Shown here piece by piece: positions 37,476-50,043 of a stretch of 64,000 bases of DNA. Numbering within the stretch: position 1 is the first letter of the stretch; the number at the start of each line of letters is the position of its first letter. Below the pieces are notes generated by a model. It worked only from the letters and a program-made list of their open reading frames with translations. It did no database searches and had not been told where the DNA came from. The position numbers were made by a program, and so were the translations under genes. The stretch is from Agrobacterium fabrum str. C58 (GTDB lineage Bacteria > Pseudomonadota > Alphaproteobacteria > Rhizobiales > Rhizobiaceae): positions 2,582,001-2,646,000 of the forward strand of contig NC_003062.2 of assembly GCF_000092025.1 (NCBI RefSeq), in the 5' to 3' direction.

Positions 37476-40472
37476 TCACTCTCCCAGCGCGTCTTCCAGG
37501 AACGCAGCAAGCTGCGCCAGATGTTTGGACATCAGGCCGGTCGCCGGAGAGGCGGCCGCCGGACGGCCCGTGTAACGGACCTTCTGGTACTTGGCGTCGA
37601 TATGCGCCAGAACCCATTCCAGGTAAGGATCGATGAACGACCACGAACCCATGTTCTTCGGCTCTTCCTGGCACCAGACCATTTCCGCGTGGCGGAAACG
37701 GGAAAGCTCGTTGATGAGCGCCTTTGCCGGGAACGGATAAAGCTGTTCGACGCGCAGCAGGTAGACGTCGTCGATACCGCGCTTTTCACGCTCTTCGAGA
37801 AGATCGTAATAGACCTTGCCGGTGCACATGACGACACGGCGGATCTTCGCATCCTTCTGCAGCTTGATCGGGCCGTCCTTGATGACTTCAGCATCGTCCC
37901 ACAGGAGACGGTGGAAGGAGGACTCGCCGGCCAGTTCCGCCAGAGACGAGGTGGCGCGCTTGTGACGCAGCAGCGACTTCGGCGTCATCAGGATCAGCGG
38001 CTTGCGGAAGTCACGCTTCATCTGGCGGCGCAGGATATGGAAGTAGTTAGCCGGCGTCGTAACGTTGGCGACCTGCATATTGTCTTCGGCGCACATCTGC
38101 AACCAGCGTTCCAGACGAGCGGACGAATGTTCCGGGCCCTGGCCTTCATAACCATGCGGCAGAAGGCAGACGAGACCGGACATGCGCAGCCACTTGCGTT
38201 CACCCGAGGAGATGAACTGGTCGAACACCACCTGCGCGCCGTTGGCGAAGTCGCCGAACTGGGCTTCCCAGAGCGTCAGCGCATTCGGGCGGGCAAGCGA
38301 ATAGCCGTATTCGAAACCGAGAACGGCTTCTTCCGAAAGCATCGAGTTGATGACTTCGTAACGGGCCTGCGTCGGGGCGAGGTTCGCCAGCGGGATGTAA
38401 CGCTCTTCGGTCTCCTGATCGTAAAGAACCGAGTGGCGCTGCGAGAAGGTGCCGCGTTCGCAATCCTGACCGGAAAGACGGATCTTGTGGCCGTCAACAA
38501 CGAGCGAACCGAAAGCCAGCGCTTCCGCCATAGCCCAGTCGATGCCTTCGCCCGTTTCGATCATCTGCGAGCGGTTTTCCATGAAACGCTGGATCGTGCG
38601 ATGCGCGGTGAAACCTTCAGGAATGGTCGACAGCTTCTTGCCGATTTCCTTCAGCTGCTTCATCGGCACGCCGGTCTTGCCACGACGCTGCTCATCGGCA
38701 TTGTCGGCGGCGCGCAGGCCGGACCACTGACCATCCAGCCAGTCGGCCTTGTTAGGCTTGTAGGACTGGCCTGCCTCGAACTCCTGCTCGAGATGAGCGC
38801 GCCAGTCGGCCTTGACCTTCTCGAAATCGCCCTCGGTGATCAGGCCTTCCGCGATCAGGCGGTCGGCATAGATACGGGCGACGGTCTTGTGGCCCCGGAT
38901 GACCTTGTACATCTTCGGCTGCGTGAACGCCGGCTCATCGCCTTCGTTATGGCCGAAGCGGCGGTAACAGAACATGTCGATGACGACAGGCTTGTGGAAC
39001 TTCATGCGATATTCGGTCGCGACCTTCGCCGCATAGACCACCGCTTCCGGATCGTCACCGTTGACGTGGAAGATCGGCGCTTCGATCATCTTCGCAACGT
39101 CGGACGGATAAGGCGACGAGCGCGAGAAGGCCGGATTGGTCGTGAAGCCGATCTGGTTGTTGATGATGAAGTGCATGGTGCCGGCAACGCGATGGCCACG
39201 CAGGCCGGAAAGACCGAGAATTTCGGCAACCACGCCCTGACCCGCAAAAGCGGCATCGCCGTGCAGAAGCAGCGGCAGCACTTTGGCGCGTTCGGACAGC
39301 GGAATGATGTCGCCGTCCCATGTCTTGGCCAGTTGGTCCTGCTTGGCGCGGGCCTTGCCCATGACGACAGGATTGACGATTTCAAGGTGCGACGGGTTGG
39401 CCGTCAGCGACAGGTGAACCTTGTTGCCGTCGAATTCGCGGTCGGAGGAGGCACCGAGATGGTACTTCACGTCACCCGAACCTTCAACGTCGTCTGGCTT
39501 GAACGAACCGCCCTTAAACTCGTGGAACACGGCGCGGTGCGGCTTGCCCATCACGTTGGTCAGAACGTTCAGGCGACCGCGGTGGGCCATGCCGAGCACG
39601 ACTTCTTCCAGTCCGTCCTGGCCGCCGCGCTTGATGATCTGCTCGAGTGCCGGGATCAGCGATTCACCGCCATCGAGGCCGAAACGCTTGGTGCCCTTGA
39701 AACGCACGTCGAGGAACTGCTCGTAACCTTCGGCTTCGACCAGCTTGGACAGAATGGCTTTCTTGCCTTCCGGCGTGAAATCCACACCCTTGTCCGGGCC
39801 TTCGATGCGTTCCTGAATCCAGCCCTTTTCTTCCGGGTTGGACATGTGCATGAATTCGACGCCGAGCGTCGAGCAATAGGTACGCTCGAGAATCTCGACC
39901 ATTTCGCGCACGGTCGCATATTCGAGGCCGAGCACGTTATCGATGAAAATCTTGCGGTCGTAGTCGCTTTCCTCGAAGCCATAGGACTTCGGCGAAAGCT
40001 CGTTGTAATCCTCGACGGCGCTGGCGATGCCGAGCGGATCGAGCTTGGCGTGCAGGTGGCCGCGCATGCGGTAGGCGCGGATCATCATGATGGCGCGAAC
40101 GCTGTCACGGGTCGCTTGCAGCACTTCCGCTTCGCTGACGGGCTTGCCTGTATCGGCGCTCTTGGCTTCAGCCTTCGCCTGGACCTTTTTCTCAATGGCC
40201 TTTTCGACCGTGGCCCAGTTACCGTCGAGTGCGGAGACCAGTTCGCCATTCGCCGGGATCGGCCAGTTGGCACGCTTCCAGGAGGCGCCCTTGGCCGCCT
40301 TCTTCACATCTTCCGGATTATCGGACAGTGCCTTGAAGAAGCTCTGCCACTCCGGCGACACGGAAGAGGGATCCTCTTCGTACCGGGCATAGAGCTGCTC
40401 GATATAGGCTGCATTCGCGCCGTCCAGAAACGACGTGATCTGAAACTGCTCGTTCGCTTCTTGCCTTGCCAT
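37476..40472 (-). CDS. sucA: 2-oxoglutarate dehydrogenase E1 component
   Basis: A 998-residue thiamin-diphosphate enzyme that decarboxylates 2-oxoglutarate and reductively succinylates E2. The N-terminal E2-interacting helix (FLDGANAAYIEQLYARYEED) and the ThDP-binding GDAAFAGQGVV ... FIINNQIGFTT pair are present. MAHRGRLNVLTNV and the C-terminal VWCQEEPKNMG are also typical. The ATG at 40472 has AGGA 6 nt upstream; the frame runs 18 codons further but lacks family character. It is preceded by a 175-nt gap after sucD that may hold a leader or an internal promoter. Confidence 0.98.
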   Translation of the reverse strand: MARQEANEQFQITSFLDGANAAYIEQLYARYEEDPSSVSPEWQSFFKALSDNPEDVKKAAKGASWKRANWPIPANGELVSALDGNWATVEKAIEKKVQAKAEAKSADTGKPVSEAEVLQATRDSVRAIMMIRAYRMRGHLHAKLDPLGIASAVEDYNELSPKSYGFEESDYDRKIFIDNVLGLEYATVREMVEILERTYCSTLGVEFMHMSNPEEKGWIQERIEGPDKGVDFTPEGKKAILSKLVEAEGYEQFLDVRFKGTKRFGLDGGESLIPALEQIIKRGGQDGLEEVVLGMAHRGRLNVLTNVMGKPHRAVFHEFKGGSFKPDDVEGSGDVKYHLGASSDREFDGNKVHLSLTANPSHLEIVNPVVMGKARAKQDQLAKTWDGDIIPLSERAKVLPLLLHGDAAFAGQGVVAEILGLSGLRGHRVAGTMHFIINNQIGFTTNPAFSRSSPYPSDVAKMIEAPIFHVNGDDPEAVVYAAKVATEYRMKFHKPVVIDMFCYRRFGHNEGDEPAFTQPKMYKVIRGHKTVARIYADRLIAEGLITEGDFEKVKADWRAHLEQEFEAGQSYKPNKADWLDGQWSGLRAADNADEQRRGKTGVPMKQLKEIGKKLSTIPEGFTAHRTIQRFMENRSQMIETGEGIDWAMAEALAFGSLVVDGHKIRLSGQDCERGTFSQRHSVLYDQETEERYIPLANLAPTQARYEVINSMLSEEAVLGFEYGYSLARPNALTLWEAQFGDFANGAQVVFDQFISSGERKWLRMSGLVCLLPHGYEGQGPEHSSARLERWLQMCAEDNMQVANVTTPANYFHILRRQMKRDFRKPLILMTPKSLLRHKRATSSLAELAGESSFHRLLWDDAEVIKDGPIKLQKDAKIRRVVMCTGKVYYDLLEEREKRGIDDVYLLRVEQLYPFPAKALINELSRFRHAEMVWCQEEPKNMGSWSFIDPYLEWVLAHIDAKYQKVRYTGRPAAASPATGLMSKHLAQLAAFLEDALGE

Positions 40473-40647
40473 TGTGTTCCTGCGGACTTGTCCGTCCGCC
40501 TCCTCGATGCCGTTAGGGCCGTTCACCGGCCTGCCGCTTTGATTATTTCTGTCTGCCGCCAGGGCGGTATGCCGTCTGTCTATCTTCTTGCGGCATCGGG
40601 CAGCGCAGCGTTAAAACCGCGCCGCCCGTTACCGGTCTCATGTGGTC

Positions 40648-41550
40648 TCAGCCCTTGAGGACTTCAACCAGCGTCTTGCCGAGGCGCGCCGGGGAAGGCG
40701 AAACCTTGATGCCCGCCGCTTCCATGGCTGCGATCTTGGACTCTGCGTCGCCCTTGCCGCCAGAAACGACAGCGCCGGCATGGCCCATGGTGCGGCCCTT
40801 CGGAGCCGTACGGCCCGCGATGAAGCCGGCCATCGGCTTCTTGCGGCCCTTCTTGGCTTCATCGATCAGGAACTGCGCCGCATCTTCTTCAGCCGAACCG
40901 CCGATTTCGCCGATCATGATGATCGACTGGGTGGCGTCGTCGGCCAGGAACATTTCCAGGATGTCGATGAACTCGGTACCCTTGACCGGGTCGCCGCCGA
41001 TGCCGACAGCGGTCGTCTGGCCGAGGCCTTCGTTCGAGGTCTGGAACACGGCTTCATAGGTGAGCGTGCCGGAGCGCGAAACGATACCGACCGAACCCTT
41101 GCGGAAGATGGAGCCCGGCATGATGCCGATCTTGCATTCTTCCGGCGTCATGATGCCGGGGCAGTTCGGGCCGAGCAGGCGCGACTTGGAGCGGTCGAGG
41201 CGGGCCTTGACGCGCACCATGTCCATGACCGGGATGCCTTCGGTGATGCAGGTGATGAACGGGATCTCAGCCTCGATGGCTTCGATGATCGCGTCTGCTG
41301 CACCTGCCGGCGGAACATAGATCACGGATGCATCTGCACCGGTCTTTTCCTTGGCTTCGGCAACCGTTGCGAAGATCGGCAGGCTTTCGCCCTTGGAACC
41401 GGTCCAGGTTTCGCCACCCTTCTTCGGGTGAATACCGCCGACCATCTGCGTGCCGTAATAAGCAAGCGCCTGTTCGGTGTGGAAGGTGCCGGTCTTGCCG
41501 GTCAGACCCTGAACGAGGATCTTGGTGTCTTTATTAACAAGAATAGACAT
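40648..41550 (-). CDS. sucD: Succinyl-CoA synthetase alpha subunit
   Basis: A 300-residue subunit that binds CoA and carries the phosphohistidine. Landmarks are the CoA-binding [12 protein letters not shown] near the start, [10 protein letters not shown], and the active-site H257 in [14 protein letters not shown]. With SucC it converts succinyl-CoA to succinate while making ATP or GTP. It lies 17 nt after sucC. Its substrate succinyl-CoA is made by SucAB and is also drawn off by HemA. Confidence 0.98.
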   Translation of the reverse strand: MSILVNKDTKILVQGLTGKTGTFHTEQALAYYGTQMVGGIHPKKGGETWTGSKGESLPIFATVAEAKEKTGADASVIYVPPAGAADAIIEAIEAEIPFITCITEGIPVMDMVRVKARLDRSKSRLLGPNCPGIMTPEECKIGIMPGSIFRKGSVGIVSRSGTLTYEAVFQTSNEGLGQTTAVGIGGDPVKGTEFIDILEMFLADDATQSIIMIGEIGGSAEEDAAQFLIDEAKKGRKKPMAGFIAGRTAPKGRTMGHAGAVVSGGKGDAESKIAAMEAAGIKVSPSPARLGKTLVEVLKG

Positions 41551-41567
41551 TATTTCCGGTCCCTCAA

Positions 41568-42761
<1,194 letters not shown>

Positions 42762-42794
42762 GGAATAATCCCTGTTTGGAACCGCTTGAAGTTA

Positions 42795-43877
<1,083 letters not shown>

Positions 43878-43899
43878 TCAATCGTTTAGATCATTATTT

Positions 43900-43917
43900 T
43901 CTTACGTAAACGTAAGA
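43900..43917. promoter_or_regulatory. Palindrome TCTTACGT-AA-ACGTAAGA upstream of mdh
   Basis: Perfect 8-bp arms around a 2-base centre, with CATTAT sequences roughly mirrored outside. It lies 18 nt after the zapE stop and about 143 bp before the mdh start. A 2-base centre and the absence of a T tract argue against a terminator and favour a dimeric repressor or activator site. The regulator is unknown. Confidence 0.45.
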
Positions 43918-43935
43918 TAATGCGTCACGAAAGTG

Positions 43936-45099
43936 TCAAACTTTCTGCCGCTTTTCGTGGTGGAGCGCCAGGTAATCGGCGCTGCGCATCTCAAACAGGC
44001 GCGAGGCGGTGCGATCGAACTCGAAACCTTCTGTCCCCTTGCGCTTGCCCAGCAGGTCTTCCGGCATGGCGGCGGCAGAGGCGAAAAGCCTGACGGTGTG
44101 ATCGTAAAGCGCATCGATGAGGATGATAAAGCGCTTCGTCTCGTTACGCTTGTCGGCATTGAGAAGCGGAATGTGATCGATGAAGACCGTATCGAAACGA
44201 TTGGCGATGGCGAGAAAGTCGGAAGCTCCGAGCGGCTTTTCGCAAAGGTCGGAAAAGGAAAAACGGGCAACCCGGCCGCTGGCGCGCGGCACCAGAATGG
44301 AACGGCCCTTCATGGGTATCTCAGTCGGCGCGACGAGATGGCCGGCAGTCATGTGCCGCCATGCCATATCCATCGCCTGATCCGCTGAACCGTCGAGCGG
44401 CGTGATATAGACTGGCAGGCTCTCCAGCTTCTCCATCCGGTAGTCTGTCGGGCTGTCCAGAGTTACCACCTCAACATATTTTTTCAGCAGATCGACGAAG
44501 GGCAGAAACAGGCCGCGATTGAGCCCGTCCTTGTAGAGATTGTCAGGCACCACGTTGGAGGTCGTCACCAATGTGCAACCATTGGCGAAAAGCTCGCTGA
44601 ACAGCCGGGCGAGGATCATTGCATCGGCAATATCCGTGACGGTGAACTCGTCGAAGCACAGAAGCTCTGCTTCCGCCAGAAGCTGGGCCGCGACGGGCGG
44701 AATGGGATCGGCCTGTTTGGTCTCGCCATTTTTCAGTTTCTGCCGGTGCGTATGCACGCGATTATGCACATCCGCCATGAATTCGTGGAAATGACAACGC
44801 CGTTTCGAAGAGACGGGCGCCATCTCGTAGAACATGTCCATCAGCATCGTCTTGCCGCGGCCGACGCTGCCATGAACATATAATCCCTTGACGAAGGCGG
44901 CGGGCCCGGCCTTGCGCGCGAACATCCAGCCGAGCGCGCTTTTTTTCCTGGCGGGCTTGCGCGCCTTCAGATCGGCAAGAATGCGGTCGAGATGAGCCGC
45001 GACCCCCAGCTGGGCGGCATCGGCCTGCAAGGTGCCAGCTGCCGTCAATGCGTTGAGTTGTTCAACGACACTATGATTGTAATCAGGCAATGGCTTCAT
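43936..45099 (-). CDS. zapE: Cell division protein ZapE (AFG1-like ATPase)
   Basis: A 387-residue AAA-like ATPase of the AFG1/ZapE family, which in E. coli binds FtsZ and affects Z-ring stability. Walker A GSVGRGKT is at 77-84 and Walker B is LLCFDEFTVTD. The family's FYEMAPVSSKRRCHFHEFM segment follows the P-loop. The ATG at 45099 has GGAG about 8 nt upstream. It lies downstream of the Omp19-like gene and upstream of mdh, all leftward. Gaps of 92 and 178 nt suggest separate promoters. Confidence 0.92.
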   Translation of the reverse strand: MKPLPDYNHSVVEQLNALTAAGTLQADAAQLGVAAHLDRILADLKARKPARKKSALGWMFARKAGPAAFVKGLYVHGSVGRGKTMLMDMFYEMAPVSSKRRCHFHEFMADVHNRVHTHRQKLKNGETKQADPIPPVAAQLLAEAELLCFDEFTVTDIADAMILARLFSELFANGCTLVTTSNVVPDNLYKDGLNRGLFLPFVDLLKKYVEVVTLDSPTDYRMEKLESLPVYITPLDGSADQAMDMAWRHMTAGHLVAPTEIPMKGRSILVPRASGRVARFSFSDLCEKPLGASDFLAIANRFDTVFIDHIPLLNADKRNETKRFIILIDALYDHTVRLFASAAAMPEDLLGKRKGTEGFEFDRTASRLFEMRSADYLALHHEKRQKV

Positions 45100-45191
45100 G
45101 AAAAAGCGCTCCGGTCGCGGGCGCAGCAAAGCACCCGCGAGGAATGGAATGGCTCAGAACAAGCGAAGCGATCCGGCTGCACCGGATAGGC

Positions 45192-45773
<582 letters not shown>

Positions 45774-45880
45774 TCAAACAAGAAGGCTGAATTATTACCA
45801 AAGCCTTACCTTGCGCAAGCGATGGCCGGGATAATTACCATTTCGGTCGATTTTTACCGAATTTTCCCAGGCCCGGTTGT

Positions 45881-45907
45881 AAAAAGAGCCGCGGTCGAGA
45901 CCGCGGC
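45881..45907 (-). terminator. Intrinsic terminator of the sdh operon
   Basis: Arms GCCGCGGT/ACCGCGGC (45888-45895 and 45900-45907) with loop CGAG. On the minus strand it is followed by CTCTTTTTAC, about 30 nt after the sdhB stop. Confidence 0.82.
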
Positions 45908-45939
45908 CGGATAGATTTTCTCTCTCAAGCGAATCGCCG

Positions 45940-46719
45940 TTAGACGCGACGCTCGACCATCATCTTCTTGATTTCCGCGATCGCCTTGGCCGGGTTCAAG
46001 CCCTTCGGGCAAGCCTGTGCGCAGTTCATGATGGTGTGGCAACGATAAAGGCGGAACGGGTCCTCGAGATTGTCGAGACGCTCACCGGTTGCCTCATCGC
46101 GGCTGTCGATCAGCCAGCGATAGGCCTGCAGCAGAACGGCGGGGCCGAGATAACGGTCGCCATTCCACCAGTAGCTGGGACAGGAGGTGGAGCAGCAGGC
46201 GCACAGGATGCACTCGTAAAGACCATCCAGCTTCAGACGATCCTCATGGCTCTGCTTCCATTCCTTGGCGGGCGTCGGAGACACCGTCTTCAGCCAGGGC
46301 TCGATGGAGCGGTGCTGGGCGTAGAAGTTCGACAGATCGGGAACGAGGTCCTTCACGACAGGCATATGCGGCAGCGGATAAACCTTTACCGTACCCTTGA
46401 TCTCTTCCATACCCTTGGTGCAGGCAAGCGTATTGGTGCCGTCGATGTTCATCGCACAGGAACCACAAATGCCTTCGCGGCAGGAGCGACGCAGCGTCAG
46501 CGTCGGGTCGATATTATTCTTGATGTAAAGCAGTGCATCGAGAACCATCGGCCCGCAATCATCGACATCGATGTAATAGGTATCGATGCGCGGGTTCTGA
46601 CCGTCATCCGGGTTCCAGCGATAGATGCGGTATTCGCGCACATTCTTGGCACCGTCAGGCTTCGGCCAGACCTTGCCTTCGCTGATCTGGGAATTCTTGG
46701 GGAGAGCGAGTTCAACCAT
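45940..46719 (-). CDS. sdhB: Succinate dehydrogenase iron-sulfur subunit
   Basis: A 259-residue subunit of complex II carrying three iron-sulfur clusters. The [2Fe-2S] ligands are C80, C85, C88 and C100. The [4Fe-4S] and [3Fe-4S] ligands lie in [12 protein letters not shown] and [14 protein letters not shown]. It passes electrons from SdhA to quinone. It is the last gene of sdhCDAB, 15 nt after sdhA, and is followed by a terminator. Confidence 0.98.
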   Translation of the reverse strand: MVELALPKNSQISEGKVWPKPDGAKNVREYRIYRWNPDDGQNPRIDTYYIDVDDCGPMVLDALLYIKNNIDPTLTLRRSCREGICGSCAMNIDGTNTLACTKGMEEIKGTVKVYPLPHMPVVKDLVPDLSNFYAQHRSIEPWLKTVSPTPAKEWKQSHEDRLKLDGLYECILCACCSTSCPSYWWNGDRYLGPAVLLQAYRWLIDSRDEATGERLDNLEDPFRLYRCHTIMNCAQACPKGLNPAKAIAEIKKMMVERRV

Positions 46720-46734
46720 ATCCAGTTCCTCAAA

Positions 46735-48576
46735 TCAGTAGACGCGCGCCTTCGGCTCGATCTTTTTGGGATCGATGCCGTCGGCGATCAGGTCGGTGTG
46801 AACCGGGCGATAATCGAGTTTGACGTCCCCTTCGGGGCTGACCCAGGCGAGCGTGTGCTTGCGCCAGTTCACGTCGTCGCGACCGCCGAAAGGACCATCG
46901 ACGAAATCCTCACGGGCGTGTGAACCGCGGCTTTCCTTGCGCGCTTCAGCGCCATAGACCGTGGTGATCGCGTTGGCCATCAGATTGTGTAGCTCGAGCG
47001 TCTCGACCAGATCGGAGTTCCAGACCATCGAACGGTCGGTGACCTTGACGTCCGGCAGCTCCTTCCAGATGGCGGAAAGACGCTGGCAACCGCTCTCCAG
47101 CGATTCCTGCGTGCGGAAAACGGCCGCATCGTCCTGCATGGCGCGCTGCATCTTGTCGCGCAGCACCGCCGTCGGCGTCGAGCCATTGGCGTAACGCAGG
47201 CTGTCGAAGCGCTCCATGATCTTGTCGCAGGCCGCAATGTCGAGCGCAGGAACGGGCGCATCGCGGTCGATGACCTGTGCTGCACGAATAGCGGCGGCGC
47301 GGCCGAAGACCACGAGGTCGATCAGCGAGTTGGAGCCGAGGCGGTTGGCACCGTGAACCGAGGCGCAACCGGCTTCGCCGACGGCCATCAGACCGGGCGC
47401 GATACGTTCCGGGTTATTGGCATCGGCATTCAGCACTTCACCCCAATAGTTGGTCGGAATACCGCCCATATTATAGTGAACCGTCGGCAGAACCGGGATG
47501 GGCTCGCGCGTCACGTCCACGCCGGCAAAAATCTTGGCGCTTTCGGAAATGCCCGGAAGCCGCTCATGCAGGATCGCAGGATCGAGGTGATCCAGATGCA
47601 GGAAGATGTGATCCTTGTTCTTGCCGACGCCGCGGCCTTCACGGATTTCCATCGTCATGCAGCGGGAGACAACGTCACGGGAGGCAAGGTCCTTCGCCGA
47701 TGGCGCATAACGCTCCATGAAGCGTTCGCCTTCTGAGTTGACGAGGTAACCGCCTTCGCCACGCGCGCCTTCGGTGATGAGGCAGCCTGCGCCATAAATG
47801 CCGGTTGGATGGAACTGTACGAATTCCATGTCCTGAAGCGGCAGGCCGGCACGGGCAATCATGCCGCCGCCGTCGCCGGTGCAGGTGTGAGCAGAGGTCG
47901 CCGAGAAATAGGCGCGGCCGTAACCGCCGGTCGCCAGCACCACCATCTTGGCGGAGAATCGATGGATCGTGCCGTCATCGAGGTTCCAGGCAACGACGCC
48001 CGTGCAACGACCATCTGGCGCCATGATGAGGTCGAGCGCGAAATATTCGATGAAGAATTCCGCATTGTTGCGCAGCGACTGGCCATAGAGCGTGTGCAGA
48101 ATGGCGTGGCCGGTACGGTCGGCGGCAGCACAGGTGCGCTGTACCGGTGGGCCTTCGCCGTAATTCTGCATGTGACCGCCGAACGGGCGCTGGTAAATCT
48201 TGCCCTCGGCATTGCGCGAGAAGGGCACGCCGTAATGTTCCAGCTCATAGACCGCCTTCGGCGCTTCCATGGCGAGATATTGCATCGCATCGACGTCGCC
48301 CAGCCAGTCGGAGCCCTTTACGGTGTCGTAAAGGTGCCACTGCCAACAGTCGGGCGTCATGTTGGTAAGCGATGCGGCAATGCCGCCCTGCGCCGCGACC
48401 GTGTGGGAGCGGGTCGGGAAAACCTTGGTGATGCAGGCCGTGCGGAAACCCTGTTCCGCCATGCCGAGCGTTGCGCGTAGACCGGCGCCACCGGCGCCCA
48501 CCACGATCACGTCATAGGAGTGATCGACATAGGTGTAGGCCTTGCCATTCTGGGAAGGTGAACTGATCGATGCCAT
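46735..48576 (-). CDS. sdhA: Succinate dehydrogenase flavoprotein subunit
   Basis: A 613-residue catalytic subunit of complex II that oxidises succinate to fumarate. The covalent FAD attaches at H58 in [13 protein letters not shown]-binding [11 protein letters not shown] is at 26-36, and [21 protein letters not shown] and the C-terminal EPKARVY are standard. It follows sdhD by 7 nt. SdhE, which assists flavinylation, is not in this window. Confidence 0.98.
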   Translation of the reverse strand: MASISSPSQNGKAYTYVDHSYDVIVVGAGGAGLRATLGMAEQGFRTACITKVFPTRSHTVAAQGGIAASLTNMTPDCWQWHLYDTVKGSDWLGDVDAMQYLAMEAPKAVYELEHYGVPFSRNAEGKIYQRPFGGHMQNYGEGPPVQRTCAAADRTGHAILHTLYGQSLRNNAEFFIEYFALDLIMAPDGRCTGVVAWNLDDGTIHRFSAKMVVLATGGYGRAYFSATSAHTCTGDGGGMIARAGLPLQDMEFVQFHPTGIYGAGCLITEGARGEGGYLVNSEGERFMERYAPSAKDLASRDVVSRCMTMEIREGRGVGKNKDHIFLHLDHLDPAILHERLPGISESAKIFAGVDVTREPIPVLPTVHYNMGGIPTNYWGEVLNADANNPERIAPGLMAVGEAGCASVHGANRLGSNSLIDLVVFGRAAAIRAAQVIDRDAPVPALDIAACDKIMERFDSLRYANGSTPTAVLRDKMQRAMQDDAAVFRTQESLESGCQRLSAIWKELPDVKVTDRSMVWNSDLVETLELHNLMANAITTVYGAEARKESRGSHAREDFVDGPFGGRDDVNWRKHTLAWVSPEGDVKLDYRPVHTDLIADGIDPKKIEPKARVY

Positions 48577-48583
48577 GGCGGAC

Positions 48584-48964
48584 TTATCCTGCGAATGCGA
48601 TTTTCAGAATGGCGAAGATGGAAAGACCGCCAATCAGAATCGCGAAAAACGTATTGAGCATCAGAAGAACGAGCTTCGAAACCTCGGCGTGAACGTAGTC
48701 TTCGATGATGACCTGCATGCCGAGCTTCATGTGGATGAGGCCGGACACCAGCACCAGAGCCATGATGACCGCAACGAGCGGGTTCGACAGCGCGGCGACG
48801 ACTTCCGGATAAGGCGCACCGGCATATTTGATGAGGAAGATCACGAAGAAGATCAGCAGCGGAACGTTGGCGACCGCGGTGACGCGCTGGCGCAGGAAAT
48901 GGTCGGTGCCTTCCTTGGCGGAGCCCAGACCGCGAACCTTTCCGAGAGGTGTACGCATATCCAT
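48584..48964 (-). CDS. sdhD: Succinate dehydrogenase membrane anchor subunit SdhD
   Basis: A 126-residue hydrophobic anchor with three transmembrane helices (about 28-47, 55-80 and 100-124). The N-terminal [20 protein letters not shown] is typical of alphaproteobacterial SdhD. The probable heme b ligand and quinone-site residues are in [19 protein letters not shown]. It lies 12 nt after sdhC and 7 nt before sdhA. Confidence 0.95.
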   Translation of the reverse strand: MDMRTPLGKVRGLGSAKEGTDHFLRQRVTAVANVPLLIFFVIFLIKYAGAPYPEVVAALSNPLVAVIMALVLVSGLIHMKLGMQVIIEDYVHAEVSKLVLLMLNTFFAILIGGLSIFAILKIAFAG

Positions 48965-48976
48965 GAAAAAATCTCC

Positions 48977-49369
48977 TCAGCGCACGATCAGGACAATGAC
49001 CCAGATCAGCGCGGTCAGACAGATCGACGCGACCCACGAGGCCTTTGCCAGCTTGGTGGTAAAGTGCTTGTCGAAGCCATGACCCAAATCCCACATGAAG
49101 TGGCGAAGACCGCCCAGCATGTGGTGAACCAGAGCCCAGGTATAGCCGATCAGGATGAGCCTGCCGATGATCGTGCCCATCGCCCAGTTGACCCAGTCGT
49201 AATAGGCAGGGCCCGAAGCAAGCGCGATCAGCCACCAGGCGACCAGAAGCGTCCCGAAATAAAGCGCCCCGCCCGTGATGCGGTGCACGATGGATGCAAC
49301 CATCGTCGGGATAGGCTTGTAAATTTGAAGATGCGGCGACAGAGGCCGGTTATTTGTCACATTCGCCAT
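48977..49369 (-). CDS. sdhC: Succinate dehydrogenase cytochrome b556 subunit SdhC
   Basis: A 130-residue heme b and quinone-binding anchor of complex II with three helices. RPLSPHLQIY near residue 10, SIVHRITG, and the heme-ligand region HHMLGGLRHFMWDLGHG are family signatures. The ATG at 49369 has GAGG 6 nt upstream; the frame opens further to 49474 but that stretch is not SdhC-like. It is the first gene of sdhCDAB, so the promoter lies in the AT-rich 296-bp gap shared with the divergent small secreted protein. Confidence 0.95.
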   Translation of the reverse strand: MANVTNNRPLSPHLQIYKPIPTMVASIVHRITGGALYFGTLLVAWWLIALASGPAYYDWVNWAMGTIIGRLILIGYTWALVHHMLGGLRHFMWDLGHGFDKHFTTKLAKASWVASICLTALIWVIVLIVR

Positions 49370-49665
49370 CAGAACCTCGCGGCGTTTTCCCGTGCGTCCA
49401 TTCAGACAGGACGCCCCCAAGCAACAGCACATGACGAAAGAATGTGCATTGCACCAACCGCGACGTTTAATCACATGGGGGCGTCATCACAAGCACATTT
49501 CATGACCGATTCGAATTTAATCGATTGGTTCACGAATTTTTTTTGGATTTTTTCATGTCAAAATAAAAAATCGAGCGTTTCCAAGATTTACGCCCTCAAA
49601 ATATTTACCTTTACGTAATTCAGAAAAGGTGTAATTTACGAGCGGTTAACCAATAAAACCGGAGC
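49370..49665. promoter_or_regulatory. Divergent sdhC / secreted-protein promoter region
   Basis: A 296-bp region, very AT-rich at 49500-49640. It contains TTACGTAA (49611-49618), the same core as in the palindrome upstream of mdh, and TTTACGAGCGGTTAACC (49635-49651), one base off the CtrA form TTAA-N7-TTAACC but only 15 nt from the downstream ATG. No confident -35/-10 assignment could be made. Confidence 0.4.
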
Positions 49666-50043
49666 ATGAAGCTCATGTTACAGCGCCGAATCGCCGCCCT
49701 GATCATGATGGTTGCAGGCGCCATTTTAACCTTTGTGCCACCGGCAGCGGCAGAAGATTTTTATGGCCGCCACCCATATCGGCATCATCAATCCGAAGTA
49801 AGCTTCTCTACCGATGGGTTGCCATCCGCCCTGCCCGGCGGCACCTATGTCGGCGGCATATCGGCCCTGCGGGTGCGTGGAAACGGCAATTATTTCGCGA
49901 TCAGCAGCGGATTTTCACGAAAAGGTATTACGGATCGAGCGGGCCTGCAACTTGCGCCCAAGGCGAAAATCATCTCTGTCCATGCCGAAAACGCAGACGA
50001 TGCCTGCGCATACGAACATGGCGTCTGCATCATCAGGCCCTGA
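49666..50043 (+). CDS. Small predicted secreted protein of unknown function
   Basis: A 125-residue protein with a clear signal peptide (MLQRRIAALIMMVAGAILTF ... PAAAED, cleavage near residue 29). The mature part of about 96 residues starts His/Tyr-rich (DFYGRHPYRHHQ), continues with a Gly-rich core, and ends with two cysteines (DACAYEHGVCIIRP) that could pair in the periplasm. I recognise no family. It has GGAG 4 nt before the ATG and stops one base before the convergent methyltransferase gene ends. Confidence 0.75.
   Translation: MKLMLQRRIAALIMMVAGAILTFVPPAAAEDFYGRHPYRHHQSEVSFSTDGLPSALPGGTYVGGISALRVRGNGNYFAISSGFSRKGITDRAGLQLAPKAKIISVHAENADDACAYEHGVCIIRP

Noticed and set aside
37443..40658. 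Long open frame of over 1000 codons on the plus strand opposite sucA
   Set aside because: It is fully antisense to a clear sucA and its translation shows no domain. GC-rich codon bias opens the opposite strand.
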